DNA of 64,000 nt from Verrucomicrobiia bacterium (GCA_011525695.1 WYBX01000070.1:1-64000), one strand, 5' to 3'; shown: positions 8,604 to 17,159, numbered from the stretch's first letter. The notes: generated by a model not told the origin, from the sequence alone. Numbers and translations: made by a program.

Positions 8604-10394
8604 ATGGCTTGCACGCGTCCCCTCCGGTCAACCCCTGCCGCACGGAAACCACTGCTCCACATTGGAATGACCGCGGCGCTGCTGATCGGCCCCGCTGGAT
8701 CCGCCGCGCCGGAGGGCGAATGGCACATGGCCGCGAAGAACCATGCGAACACCCGCTACAGCGCCCTCGACCAGATCACGATCGAGAACGCCGGCCGGCT
8801 CCAGCCAGCCTGGACCTTTTCCACCGGCCTCGTGCGCGGTCACGAGGCGGCGCCATTGGTGGTCGGCGGCACCATGTATGTCGTCACCCCGTATCCCAAT
8901 ATCCTTTACGCCTTGGATCTCGCCCGGAACGGCGCGCTGAAATGGAAATACGAGCCGAAGCCGACGCCCTCCTCCCAGGGGGTGGCCTGCTGCGATGTCG
9001 TGAACCGGGGCGCCGCCTATTTCGACGGGAAGATAATCTACAACACGCTGGACGCGCACACCGTCGCGGTCGACGCGAAGTCGGGCCGGGAGGTGTGGAA
9101 GACGAAGGTCGGCGACATCAACCGCGGCGAGAGCATCACCATGGCCCCGCTGGTGGCGAAGGGGAAGGTGCTGGTCGGCAACAGCGGCGGCGAGTTCGGC
9201 GTCCGCGGTTGGGTCAAGGCGCTCGATGCCGGGTCGGGCAGCGTGGCGTGGACCGCCTACAACACCGGCCCGGATCGCGACGTGCTGATTGGGCCGGAAT
9301 TCCAGCCGTTTTACGAGAGTGATCGCGGCGAGGATCTGGGAGTGAAGACCTGGCCGCCCGAGGCGTGGCGGATCGGCGGCGGCACCGTCTGGGGCTGGAT
9401 CTCCTACGATCCTGAGCTCGATCTGCTCTATCATGGCACCGGGAATCCCGGTCCCTGGAATCCCGAGCAGCGGCCGGGTGACAACAAATGGACGGCCGGG
9501 GTATTTGCCCGCCGGCCCGACACCGGTGCGGCGCGTTGGTTCTACCAATGGAGCCCGCACGACCTCTACGATTACGACGGGATCAACGAGAACATCCTCG
9601 TGGACCTGGAATGGGAGGGAAAGCCCCGCAAGGTCATACTCCATCCCGAGCGGAACGGGTATATCTATGTGCTCGATCGGGCAACGGGCGAGGTGCTGGC
9701 CGCAGATCCGTATGCGTACATCACGACCACGACGAAGATCGATCTTTCGACTGGCCGGCCGGTGCACGTCGAGGCGAAGAAGCCGAAACTGGGCGAGGTG
9801 GTCCGTGACATCGCCCCGGCCGCGCCGGGCGCCAAGGACTGGCAGCCGGCGGCCTATTCGCCACGAACCGGGCTGCTTTACCTGCCGCACCAGAACCTGC
9901 GGATGGACCAGGAGGTCATGGAGGCGAACTACATTGCCGGCACCCCGTTTGTCGGTGCCGAGGTTCGGATGTACGCCGGTCCCGGCGGGCACCGCGGCGA
10001 GTTCGAGGCGTGGGATCCCATTGCGCGCCGGGAGGTCTGGCAAATCAAGGAGCAGTTCCCCGTCTGGAGCGGCACGGTGGTGACCGCGGGAGACGTGGCG
10101 TTCTACGGGACCATGGACGGGTGGTTCAAGGCGGTGAACGCCCGCTCGGGCGAGATCCTCTGGGAGTTCAAGTGCGGTTCCGGGATCATCGGCCAGCCGA
10201 TCACGTACCTGGGGCCGGACCAACGGCAGTATGTCGCCGTCCTGTCGGGCGTCGGCGGCTGGGCTGGCGCCGTGGTCGCCGGGCAGCTCGACCCGCGCGA
10301 CGGCACCGGTGCCCTGGGCTTCGTGAACGCGATGAAGGATCTGCCGCACCATACTGCGAGGGGAGGGATGCTCTATGTTTTCAGGTTGCCGTGA
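8604..10394 (+). CDS. xoxF: Lanthanide-type PQQ-dependent alcohol dehydrogenase (XoxF-like)
   Basis: Periplasmic quinoprotein of about 596 residues. From the ATG at 8604 it has a signal peptide with likely cleavage near AGSAA; a TTG 18 codons upstream is possible but less sensible. The eight-bladed propeller of the methanol dehydrogenase family is evident. The adjacent cysteines C129-C130 form the vicinal disulfide over PQQ. Predicted metal ligands are E197 (GGEFG), N281 (GNPGPWN) and the catalytic D323 in HDLYDYDG. The extra acid D325, two residues on, is the mark of lanthanide-dependent XoxF enzymes; calcium MxaF enzymes have Ala there. It should oxidise methanol or another primary alcohol and pass electrons to a cytochrome c. 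It overlaps xoxJ by 20 bases and heads a cluster ending in a caa3 oxidase. Confidence 0.9.
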   Translation: MACTRPLRSTPAARKPLLHIGMTAALLIGPAGSAAPEGEWHMAAKNHANTRYSALDQITIENAGRLQPAWTFSTGLVRGHEAAPLVVGGTMYVVTPYPNILYALDLARNGALKWKYEPKPTPSSQGVACCDVVNRGAAYFDGKIIYNTLDAHTVAVDAKSGREVWKTKVGDINRGESITMAPLVAKGKVLVGNSGGEFGVRGWVKALDAGSGSVAWTAYNTGPDRDVLIGPEFQPFYESDRGEDLGVKTWPPEAWRIGGGTVWGWISYDPELDLLYHGTGNPGPWNPEQRPGDNKWTAGVFARRPDTGAARWFYQWSPHDLYDYDGINENILVDLEWEGKPRKVILHPERNGYIYVLDRATGEVLAADPYAYITTTTKIDLSTGRPVHVEAKKPKLGEVVRDIAPAAPGAKDWQPAAYSPRTGLLYLPHQNLRMDQEVMEANYIAGTPFVGAEVRMYAGPGGHRGEFEAWDPIARREVWQIKEQFPVWSGTVVTAGDVAFYGTMDGWFKAVNARSGEILWEFKCGSGIIGQPITYLGPDQRQYVAVLSGVGGWAGAVVAGQLDPRDGTGALGFVNAMKDLPHHTARGGMLYVFRLP

Positions 10395-11244
10395 ACCGAT
10401 CCGCCCTCGGCTCCTTGCCGGGCTGTTCCTCTGCTGCCTGCTGGCCGCCGGGCCGGTGCTCGCGGCCCCGGGATCGGGCCGAATCCTCCGGGTCGCGGCG
10501 GATCCCAACAACCTGCCGTTCTCCAACGATCGGCTGGAAGGGCTGGAGAACCGGCTGGCCGCGCTGATCGCCGAGGGCCTCGGCGCCCGCGTCGAGTACA
10601 TGTGGTGGCCGCAGCGGCGCGGCTTTTTCCGTGAAACGCTCGGCTCGGGCCGGGCCGATGTGGTGATGGGGGTGCCGGCGGGATTCGAACGGGTCCTGAC
10701 GACGCGGCCGTATTACCGCTCCACCTACGTCTTCGTGCAGCCGGCGGCGGCCCGGCCAGTGCATTCGTTCGACGACCCCGTCCTGCGCACGGCCACCATC
10801 GGGGTGCAACTGGCGGGCGACGATGGGATCAACACGCCGCCGGCCCACGCGCTCGCGGCCCGCGGCATCGTCGAGAATGTCCGCGGCTACACGCTGTTCG
10901 GCGATTACGGCGAGGCAGACCCGCCCTCCGCCATCATTCGCGCGGTGGCGACGCACGCCATCGACCTGGCTGTCGCCTGGGGTCCGATGGCGGGATACTT
11001 TGCGGCGCGACAGGATGTGCCGCTGGCGATCGTGCCGGTGGAACCGTGCGATTGCCCGTCACTGCAGTTTGTCTTTGCCATCGCGGTCGGCGTGGCGTAC
11101 GGCCAGCCGGAACTCCGGGACGAGATAGACGAAATCCTGGCGCGGCAGTCCGGCGCGGTGACCCGCATCCTCGACGAATTCGGCGTGCCGCGAGTCGCGG
11201 CTGCGCCGCGCGGGAAGGAGGTGTCGCGTGCGGAAGTTCATTAG
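10375..11244 (+). CDS. xoxJ: XoxJ-like periplasmic solute-binding protein
   Basis: 289-residue exported protein. After a signal peptide (hydrophobic run LLAGLFLCCLLAAGPVLA) comes a type II periplasmic binding fold, starting LRVAADPNNLPFSND, the opening of the quinoprotein-dehydrogenase-associated binding proteins. Further family segments are DVVMGVPAGFERV and YRSTYVFVQP. XoxJ/MxaJ proteins are thought to help mature or activate the quinoprotein dehydrogenase rather than feed an ABC transporter, and no transporter genes lie nearby. It starts inside the end of xoxF (20-base overlap) and its last 17 bases overlap the cytochrome gene, so the three are almost certainly co-transcribed and translationally coupled. 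Confidence 0.88.
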   Translation: MFSGCREPIRPRLLAGLFLCCLLAAGPVLAAPGSGRILRVAADPNNLPFSNDRLEGLENRLAALIAEGLGARVEYMWWPQRRGFFRETLGSGRADVVMGVPAGFERVLTTRPYYRSTYVFVQPAAARPVHSFDDPVLRTATIGVQLAGDDGINTPPAHALAARGIVENVRGYTLFGDYGEADPPSAIIRAVATHAIDLAVAWGPMAGYFAARQDVPLAIVPVEPCDCPSLQFVFAIAVGVAYGQPELRDEIDEILARQSGAVTRILDEFGVPRVAAAPRGKEVSRAEVH

Positions 11245-11728
11245 ACCGCTGGCCTGTCTCGCGGCCCTGCTCGCCAGCTGCAGCAAGGAGGCCCGGCAGT
11301 TTCGGGCCGGGCCGGCCACCGGCCGCGCGCCGGCCATTGCCCAAAGCGAGCTCTTCCCGGGCCTGACGGCACCGCCCGCGTCGGGGCCGAATCCCTACGA
11401 AGGCAATGCGCACGCGTTGGCGGAAGGCCGAAGACTGTATCGCTGGTTCAATTGCAACGGCTGCCACTTCAACGGGGGCGGGGGGATTGGTCCGCCGCTG
11501 ATGGATGACCAATGGATCTACGGGAGCGAACCGGCGAACGTCTTTGCCACGATTGTCCAGGGACGGCCCAACGGGATGCCGTCGTTTCACCAGCGGCTGA
11601 ACGATCAGCAGGTCTGGCAAATCGTCGCCTACGTCCGCTCGCTCGGCAAACTGCCGGACGCCGGCAAGCCACCGCAGCGGGCTTCAGAAAAATCCGCGGC
11701 GCGCGATGTGAAATCCGATCCCGAGTAG
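11228..11728 (+). CDS. xoxG: XoxG-like lipoprotein cytochrome c
   Basis: 166-residue c-type cytochrome with one haem site, CNGCH at residues 76-80, and an axial Met candidate in NGMPSF. The N-terminus has a lipobox (LLAS then Cys18), so it is probably anchored to a membrane on the periplasmic side. The start is GTG, supported by AAGGAGG seven bases before it. Segments such as YRWFNCNGCH, GIGPPLMDD and WIYGSEPANVFATIVQGRPNGMP match the cytochromes that accept electrons from XoxF. It sits six bases before coxB, which suggests it hands electrons directly to the oxidase encoded next. Lanthanide or alcohol control cannot be read from the sequence. Confidence 0.88.
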   Translation: MRKFIRPLACLAALLASCSKEARQFRAGPATGRAPAIAQSELFPGLTAPPASGPNPYEGNAHALAEGRRLYRWFNCNGCHFNGGGGIGPPLMDDQWIYGSEPANVFATIVQGRPNGMPSFHQRLNDQQVWQIVAYVRSLGKLPDAGKPPQRASEKSAARDVKSDPE

Positions 11729-11734
11729 CCGGCC

Positions 11735-12769
11735 ATGGATTTCCGCACCCTTCTCTCCCGCACTGCTCCCGCCGCCCTGCCGGCCACCGGTTTGCTGCTC
11801 TCAGGCTGTGGGCTTCGTGGTTCCCACCACGCGCTGGATCCCGCCGGACCGCAGGCGGGGGCCATTGGATCGCTGTGGTGGCTGCTGCTCGTCGTTTCCG
11901 CCGTCGTGTTCGTGGTGGTGATGACGGCGCTGGTGCTGGCCCTGACGCGCTATCACGAGACGCCGGATCGGGAGAACCTGCCGGCCCAGGCCCATCGCAC
12001 GGTGATGGGGTGGGTGGCGGGCGGGGTGGGGGTGACGGTGCTGATCCTGTTTGTGTTCCTCGTGGCCACGCTCCTGGCCGAGCGGCGAATTGCCGCAATC
12101 GACGCGGATCCCGAGGCCCTGGAGATTTCCGTGATCGGTCGCCAGTGGTGGTGGGAGATCCAGTACGAGAATGCCGCTCCGTGGCTCACGGCCACGACTG
12201 CGAACGAAATCCATATCCCGGTCGGGCGGCCCGTGCACCTGAAGCTGAACTCGGCCGATGTCATTCACAGCTTCTGGGTGCCAAGCCTGGGCGGGAAGCG
12301 CGACCTGATCCCCGGCCATACCAACCGGCTATCCATCCAGGCGGATCGCGCCGGGGTGTTCGAGGGGCAGTGTGCGGAGTTCTGCGGCCACCAGCACGCC
12401 CACATGCGGATCATCGTGGTCGCCCAGCCACCGGAGGAATTCGAGGCGTGGCTGGAACAACAGCGGCAGCCCGCCCGTGAGCCGCAGACGGAGGGGGAGA
12501 TCCGCGGCCGCGAGGTGTTTCTCGCCAGCGATTGCATCATGTGCCACTCGATCCGCGGTACGACTGCGATGAGCCAGGTCGGCCCCGATTTGACGCACCT
12601 GGCCGGCCGCCGGACGCTGGCCGCCGGCGTTCTGCCGAACACCCGCGGCCATCTTGGGGGCTGGATCCTCGATCCCCAGGGAATCAAGCCCGGCAACCGG
12701 ATGCCGCGGCATACCTTCCCCGCCGAGCAGTTTCACCCGCTGCTCGATTATCTGGGGAGTCTCGAATGA
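11735..12769 (+). CDS. coxB: Cytochrome c oxidase subunit II with C-terminal haem c (caa3 type)
   Basis: 344 residues. An N-terminal lipoprotein-like signal (LLLSGC) is followed by two membrane helices (about 45-70 and 90-115). The periplasmic cupredoxin has WWWEIQYE and the CuA site C213-x3-C217-x3-H221-x2-M224, with the upstream His in DVIHSFW. After about 245 it continues into a fused cytochrome c domain with CIMCH at 267-271 and an axial Met in NRMPRH. This is the caa3 arrangement, in which subunit II takes electrons from cytochrome c itself. The stop overlaps the ATG of the small reading frame at 12766 (ATGA), and the gene lies six bases after xoxG. Confidence 0.95.
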   Translation: MDFRTLLSRTAPAALPATGLLLSGCGLRGSHHALDPAGPQAGAIGSLWWLLLVVSAVVFVVVMTALVLALTRYHETPDRENLPAQAHRTVMGWVAGGVGVTVLILFVFLVATLLAERRIAAIDADPEALEISVIGRQWWWEIQYENAAPWLTATTANEIHIPVGRPVHLKLNSADVIHSFWVPSLGGKRDLIPGHTNRLSIQADRAGVFEGQCAEFCGHQHAHMRIIVVAQPPEEFEAWLEQQRQPAREPQTEGEIRGREVFLASDCIMCHSIRGTTAMSQVGPDLTHLAGRRTLAAGVLPNTRGHLGGWILDPQGIKPGNRMPRHTFPAEQFHPLLDYLGSLE

Positions 12770-12879
12770 GGACCGCGGTCAAGTTCGGCCGGCGGCTCGC
12801 CGCGCGTGCAGCTGCTCTGCTGGCGGCCGGCTCCGCCTTCCCCCTCGGAGAGCGCGCGACCGGAAGGAGGTGCCGATGA
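12766..12879 (+). CDS. Possible 37-residue peptide coupled between coxB and ctaD
   Basis: This reading frame starts at an ATG that shares ATGA with the coxB stop and ends in a TGA that shares ATGA with the ctaD start, so it exactly fills the gap. The peptide is basic at the N-terminus with a hydrophobic stretch (ARAAALLAAGSAF), like a signal or short membrane segment, and ends GRRCR. It contains the ribosome-binding site of ctaD (GGAAGGAGG at 12862-12870). It may be a real small oxidase subunit or simply a coupling frame that carries ribosomes from coxB to ctaD. I know of no family match. Moderate to low confidence that a stable product is made. Confidence 0.4.
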   Translation: MRTAVKFGRRLAARAAALLAAGSAFPLGERATGRRCR

Positions 12880-14822
12880 ACCCGGAAGGGCCTCGTTCTG
12901 CGGCCGTGCTTCCGACCGCCGGCCCACGGGCCGCGGACGCCCGGGCTTCGCACCACGACCTGGATCGCGTCTGGTCGCCACCGGAGGGACTTTACGGCTG
13001 GCTCACCACCACCAGCCATACCCAGATCGGAAGGCGCTTCATTGTCACCGCCTTCATTTTCTTCCTGCTCGGCGGAATTCTCGCGGCGCTGATGCGGCTG
13101 CAGCTCTCCCACGCGGAAAGCGGCTTCCTTTCCCCCGATCGCTACAACCAGATCTTCACGATGCACGGGGTGACGATGATGTTTCTCTTCGCCGTCCCGA
13201 TCATGGAGGGCTTTGGGATCTATCTCATTCCGCTGATGGTCGGCACCCGCAACCTCGCCTTTCCCCGGCTGAATTCGTTCGGCTACTTCACCTACCTCAT
13301 CGGCGGGATCCTGCTGTATGCCGCGCTGCTCCTCGACATTGGGCCGGATGCGGGCTGGTTCGCCTACCTGCCACTCGCGGGGCCCGAGTTCTCCCCGGGG
13401 CATCGCATGGATTTTTACGCCGAGATCATCACCTTCCTGGAAATTTCCGCGCTGGTGGGCGCAGTCGAGATCATCGTGACCGTCTTCAAGCTCCGCGCCC
13501 CCGGCATGACGCTGAACCGGATGCCGCTCTTCGTGTGGGCGCTGCTCGTGACCTCGTTCATGATTGTCTTTGCCATGCCCTCGGTGGAGATGGCGAGCGC
13601 CTACCTGATTCTCGAGCGGCTGGCCGGAACCCATTTCTTCGATCCCGCGGCGGGTGGCGATCCGATGCTCTGGCAGCACGCCTTCTGGTTCTTCGGGCAT
13701 CCGGAGGTCTATATCATCTTCATCCCGGCCACCGGGATGGTCGCGTCGATCGTCGTGACCTTTTCCCAGCGGCAGATGTTCGGTTACCCGGCGGTGATCC
13801 TGGCGCTGATCACGACCGGCTTTGTCGGCTTCGGCCTCTGGGTGCACCACATGTTCGCGACCGGGCTGCCTTCGCTCGGCATGAGTTTCTTCGCGGCGGC
13901 AAGCATGATGATTGCGATTCCGAGCGGGATCCAGGTGTTCTGCTGGATCGCGACGCTCTGGACGGGACGCCCCCGGCTGCGGGTGCCATTATGGTTCGTC
14001 CTCGGCTTCGTCTTCCTCTTCGTGATGGGCGGGCTCACCGGGGTGATGCTCGGGGCCGTGCCGTTCAATCTCCAGGTGCATGACACCTATTTTGTCGTCG
14101 CCCACTTTCATTACGTCCTGATTGGTGGCGCGGTCTTTCCGCTCTTTGGCGGCTTCTATTACTGGTTTCCGAAGATGACCGGGCGGATGCTCAACGAGCG
14201 GCTCGGCCTCTGGAACTTCTGGCTGATGTTCATCGGGTTCAACGTGACGTTCTTCCCGATGCATGAGCTCGGATTTCGCGGGATGCCGCGTCGCGTCTAC
14301 ACCTATCTGGAGAGCACGGGCTGGGAACCGCTGAACCTCCTGGCCAGCTGCGGCGCCGCCGTCCTCGCGGTCGGCGTCCTGCTCTTCGTCATCAATGTGC
14401 TGTGGAGTCGTGCCCGCGGTCAGGCCGCCGGCGACAATCCCTGGGGTGCCGACACGCTGGAATGGACGACGACGTCTCCGCCACCAAACTACAACTTCCA
14501 TTTCCAACCGGTCGTGACCGATCGGTATCCGGGTTGGACGCGTGGGCCGGACTCCCCGGTGGTCGTCGGCCTGAAGGATGACGCGCACGAGGTGCTCGTC
14601 ACGACCACGCTGGATGCCGTGCCGGATCACCGGACGACGTTTCCGCCGCATTCCATCTGGCCGTTTCTCACCGCCGTGGCGGTGGCGGTGATCTTTTTCG
14701 GCTTGATCTTCACTCCGTGGGCAATCCCGGCCGGGGCCGTCCTTGCGATGGCCATGCTGATCCTGTGGTTTTGGCCGAAGCACCACGTGCTGCACCGCGG
14801 ACACGAGGAGGATGCGCCATGA
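12876..14822 (+). CDS. ctaD: Cytochrome c oxidase subunit I (caa3, A-type haem-copper oxidase)
   Basis: 648-residue catalytic subunit with about 12-14 membrane helices. Haem and copper ligands are visible: FTMHGVTMMF (low-spin haem His), FFGHPEVYI (CuB His, with the D-channel glutamate of type A1 and the cross-linked Tyr), WVHHMF (two CuB His) and VAHFHYVL (haem a3 and haem a His). It reduces oxygen to water and pumps protons. The start at 12876 is preceded by a strong GGAAGGAGG; the frame stays open further upstream inside coxB, which is not used. A C-terminal extension after about residue 545 carries an extra helix pair. The stop overlaps the ctaE start (ATGA). Confidence 0.96.
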   Translation: MNPEGPRSAAVLPTAGPRAADARASHHDLDRVWSPPEGLYGWLTTTSHTQIGRRFIVTAFIFFLLGGILAALMRLQLSHAESGFLSPDRYNQIFTMHGVTMMFLFAVPIMEGFGIYLIPLMVGTRNLAFPRLNSFGYFTYLIGGILLYAALLLDIGPDAGWFAYLPLAGPEFSPGHRMDFYAEIITFLEISALVGAVEIIVTVFKLRAPGMTLNRMPLFVWALLVTSFMIVFAMPSVEMASAYLILERLAGTHFFDPAAGGDPMLWQHAFWFFGHPEVYIIFIPATGMVASIVVTFSQRQMFGYPAVILALITTGFVGFGLWVHHMFATGLPSLGMSFFAAASMMIAIPSGIQVFCWIATLWTGRPRLRVPLWFVLGFVFLFVMGGLTGVMLGAVPFNLQVHDTYFVVAHFHYVLIGGAVFPLFGGFYYWFPKMTGRMLNERLGLWNFWLMFIGFNVTFFPMHELGFRGMPRRVYTYLESTGWEPLNLLASCGAAVLAVGVLLFVINVLWSRARGQAAGDNPWGADTLEWTTTSPPPNYNFHFQPVVTDRYPGWTRGPDSPVVVGLKDDAHEVLVTTTLDAVPDHRTTFPPHSIWPFLTAVAVAVIFFGLIFTPWAIPAGAVLAMAMLILWFWPKHHVLHRGHEEDAP

Positions 14823-15421
14823 TCTCCCGCAATATGGATGTGTCCGGACTGCCCGACCATGCGTTCAGTCACCATTCCCTCACCTGGTGGGGCGTGCTGG
14901 GATTCATCGTCGTCGAGAGCACGTTCTTTGGCGTCCTGGTCGCGACCTATCTCTATGGGATTGGCCGCGCCGCGGAGTGGCCGCCGGCCGGGGTTGCGCC
15001 CCCCACGCTGTTATGGGGAACGCTGAACGCCGGGATCATGGTGCTCAGCTGCTGGCCGAATCTGCGCTACAAGCGCGCCGCCGAACGGATGGATGGTCCC
15101 GCCTGCCGGCGATGGCTGCTGGTGGCGGTCGGCTTCGGCGCTGCGTTCCTCGCCATCCGGGCGCTCGAAATCACCGCGCTCGATATTCGCTGGGACGATC
15201 ATTTCTACGGCTCGATTGTCTGGGCGATTCTCGGCTTTCACACCCTGCACATCGTCGCCGACTTCACGGAGTGTGTCGTGCTGGCATTCATCGCCTGGAC
15301 CAAGCCGCTGTCGCCGCATCACTTCGCGGATTTTTCCGATGATGCGGTCTATTGGTACTTCGTGATCGCAATGTGGCTCCCGCTCTACGGGCTCATCTAC
15401 CTGGTGCCGCGTGCCCTCTGA
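14819..15421 (+). CDS. ctaE: Cytochrome c oxidase subunit III
   Basis: 200-residue membrane protein of the CoxC/CtaE family with five clear helices, the short form without the first two helices. Recognisable segments are WWGVLGFIVVEST (conserved Glu in the second half), GFHTLHIVADF and the C-terminal DDAVYWYFVIAMW. It stabilises subunit I and its proton uptake. The ATG shares ATGA with the ctaD stop and is preceded by GAGGAGGA. Five bases separate its stop from the next gene. Confidence 0.93.
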   Translation: MISRNMDVSGLPDHAFSHHSLTWWGVLGFIVVESTFFGVLVATYLYGIGRAAEWPPAGVAPPTLLWGTLNAGIMVLSCWPNLRYKRAAERMDGPACRRWLLVAVGFGAAFLAIRALEITALDIRWDDHFYGSIVWAILGFHTLHIVADFTECVVLAFIAWTKPLSPHHFADFSDDAVYWYFVIAMWLPLYGLIYLVPRAL

Positions 15422-15426
15422 ACCCG

Positions 15427-15801
15427 ATGTCAGCACCGGAATCCAGTTACTTTGAAAGCGCCCGGGGGGTACGCACCCTCTGGCTGGGCATCCTGGCCGG
15501 GCCGCTGCTCTGGTTTCTCAACCAGCAGGTCAATTATCTGCTGGTCCGCTGGGCGTGCTCCAGCGGCCATGTGATCGTACTGCATGCCGTGGCGGCCACC
15601 TGCCTGGTGGGGGCGCTGCTGGCGGGGAAGTTGGCACTGGGCAACCGCCGGCGGCTCGAGGAGACCGAGGGAGCCGAGTCGCTGCAGCAGGAGCGTGCCC
15701 GCTTCATGGTCGTGCTCGGAATCTGCAGCAGCTTTCTCTTCGCCCTCGTGATCATCGCCCAGGGTATTCCGAACTTCATCCTCAACCCCTGCGGAAAATG
15801 A
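15427..15801 (+). CDS. Small membrane protein of the caa3 oxidase cluster
   Basis: 124-residue protein with three predicted membrane helices, roughly at 20-36 (LWLGILAGPLLWFLNQQ), 46-66 and 95-115. A charged loop rich in Arg and Glu lies between the second and third. I do not recognise a named family. Its position between subunit III and CtaG, five bases from the first and overlapping the second by ATGA, suggests an accessory or assembly protein of this oxidase, perhaps playing the part of a small subunit IV. The function is inferred only from position. Confidence 0.7.
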   Translation: MSAPESSYFESARGVRTLWLGILAGPLLWFLNQQVNYLLVRWACSSGHVIVLHAVAATCLVGALLAGKLALGNRRRLEETEGAESLQQERARFMVVLGICSSFLFALVIIAQGIPNFILNPCGK

Positions 15802-17087
15802 GCCTGGAGCTGATCACCGGCACTTTCGTCCATCTTCCGGTCTGCCTGGCCCATGCCGGGTCGGCGATCGACGGTCCGCGGGGCTGGAGCGAGCTTTGGG
15901 GTGCGTGGGAATGGGATCCCTTTGTGGTGCTGGCACTGCTGGCGACGGCGTGGATTTATGCCCGCGGATCGCGCCGGCTGAGGGCTGAAGTCAGCCGCGG
16001 CCGGGGGTTGCGCGGCTGGGAGATTGCCTGCTTCTGGACGGGATGGCTCACGCTGGTGATCGCGCTCGTATCGCCGCTGCATCCGTGGGGCCAGGTGCTG
16101 TTTTCGGCCCATATGACCCAGCATGAGTTGTTGATGGTGGCGGCCGCCCCGCTGCTCGTGCTCGGCCGGCCGGTGGTCGCAATGCTGTTCGCGCTGCCGC
16201 GAGGCGATGCGCGCGAGCTCTCGCGGCTCGCTCGAGGTCCTCGCATCAGGGCGATCTGGTCGGCAGCCACCAATCCGCTCGTTGCCTGGGCCGTGCATGC
16301 GCTCGCCCTCTGGTTCTGGCACGTGCCTCCGCTTTTCCAGGCGACGCTCCGCAGCGAACCCTTGCATCACCTCCAGCACGTGAGCTTCTTCGGATCGGCA
16401 CTGCTCTTCTGGTGGGCGTTGATTCATGGGCGTGCCGGCATTCGCGGCTTCGGCGTGGCCATCCTGTATGTCTTCACGACCATGCTCCACACCGGCCTGC
16501 TCGGTGCGCTGCTGACCTTTGCCGGCACCTTGATCTATCCGGCTTACCAGCAGACCGCGCCGGATTGGTCGCTGACGCCGTTGGAGGATCAGCAGCTTGG
16601 CGGCGTGATCATGTGGGTGCCCGCGGGACTGGTGTATGTTTGTGCCGCGCTGGCGCTGCTGGCCGGATGGCTGCGCCATGCCGACCGTCAAGCCGCGCTG
16701 CGCTGGCCCGCACGGCTTGCCCGGACCGTGCCGATGCTGCTGATCCTGCTGACGGTGGGCTGCAGCCGGCCGGAGGTGGCCGGCGCCATCCAGCTTACCA
16801 GAGGCGGGCCCGAGGCCGGCCGGCAGGCGATTGCCCGCGCCGGCTGCGGTTCCTGCCACACGATTCCAGGGATCGCCGGGGCCCGGGCCATCGTGGGGCC
16901 GCCGTTGACTGGAATTGCGAACCGCAACTACATCGCCGGCGTCCTGCCCAATGAGCCTGAAGCCATGATTCGCTGGCTCCTGGACCCGGGCTCGCACAGC
17001 CCAAAGACGGTCATGCCGGATACCGGCCTGTCGGAGCAGGAGGCCCGCGACATTGCGGCCTATCTTTATACCCTACGGGAGAATTAG
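15798..17087 (+). CDS. ctaG: CtaG-type oxidase assembly protein fused to cytochrome c
   Basis: 429 residues. The first ~300 form a seven-helix caa3_CtaG domain, with MTQHELLMVAAAPLLVLGRP and HALALWFWHVPPLFQATL typical of the family that helps insert copper or mature subunit I. A further helix with a lipobox-like end (LLILLTVGC near 310-320) then leads into a C-terminal cytochrome c with CGSCH at 350-354 and an axial Met in KTVMPDTG. A CtaG joined to a cytochrome suggests that assembly factor and electron donor are held together at the membrane. The start overlaps the previous stop (ATGA). The TAG stop at 17085-17087 is also the first triplet of a dispersed inverted repeat. Confidence 0.88.
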   Translation: MSLELITGTFVHLPVCLAHAGSAIDGPRGWSELWGAWEWDPFVVLALLATAWIYARGSRRLRAEVSRGRGLRGWEIACFWTGWLTLVIALVSPLHPWGQVLFSAHMTQHELLMVAAAPLLVLGRPVVAMLFALPRGDARELSRLARGPRIRAIWSAATNPLVAWAVHALALWFWHVPPLFQATLRSEPLHHLQHVSFFGSALLFWWALIHGRAGIRGFGVAILYVFTTMLHTGLLGALLTFAGTLIYPAYQQTAPDWSLTPLEDQQLGGVIMWVPAGLVYVCAALALLAGWLRHADRQAALRWPARLARTVPMLLILLTVGCSRPEVAGAIQLTRGGPEAGRQAIARAGCGSCHTIPGIAGARAIVGPPLTGIANRNYIAGVLPNEPEAMIRWLLDPGSHSPKTVMPDTGLSEQEARDIAAYLYTLREN

Positions 17088-17159
17088 CAGCCTGTCGTGC
17101 GTAGGGATGTTCGACGTGAAGTTCCCGAATGCGAGCCCGACGCATCCGACATGCTGCTA
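17085..17159. repeat. TAG-type intergenic inverted repeat, copy 1
   Basis: Left arm TAGCAGCCTGTCG (17085-17097) and right arm CCGACATGCTGCTA (17146-17159) are inverted copies with one mismatch, around about 48 bases. The first three bases are the ctaG stop codon. It lies between the convergent ctaG and beta-propeller genes and may act as a bidirectional terminator. The same arms recur in several other gaps of this window. Confidence 0.75.

Noticed and set aside
8628..10601. A 657-codon minus-strand frame
   Set aside because: It is antisense to xoxF and the start of xoxJ; composition is that of a shadow frame.
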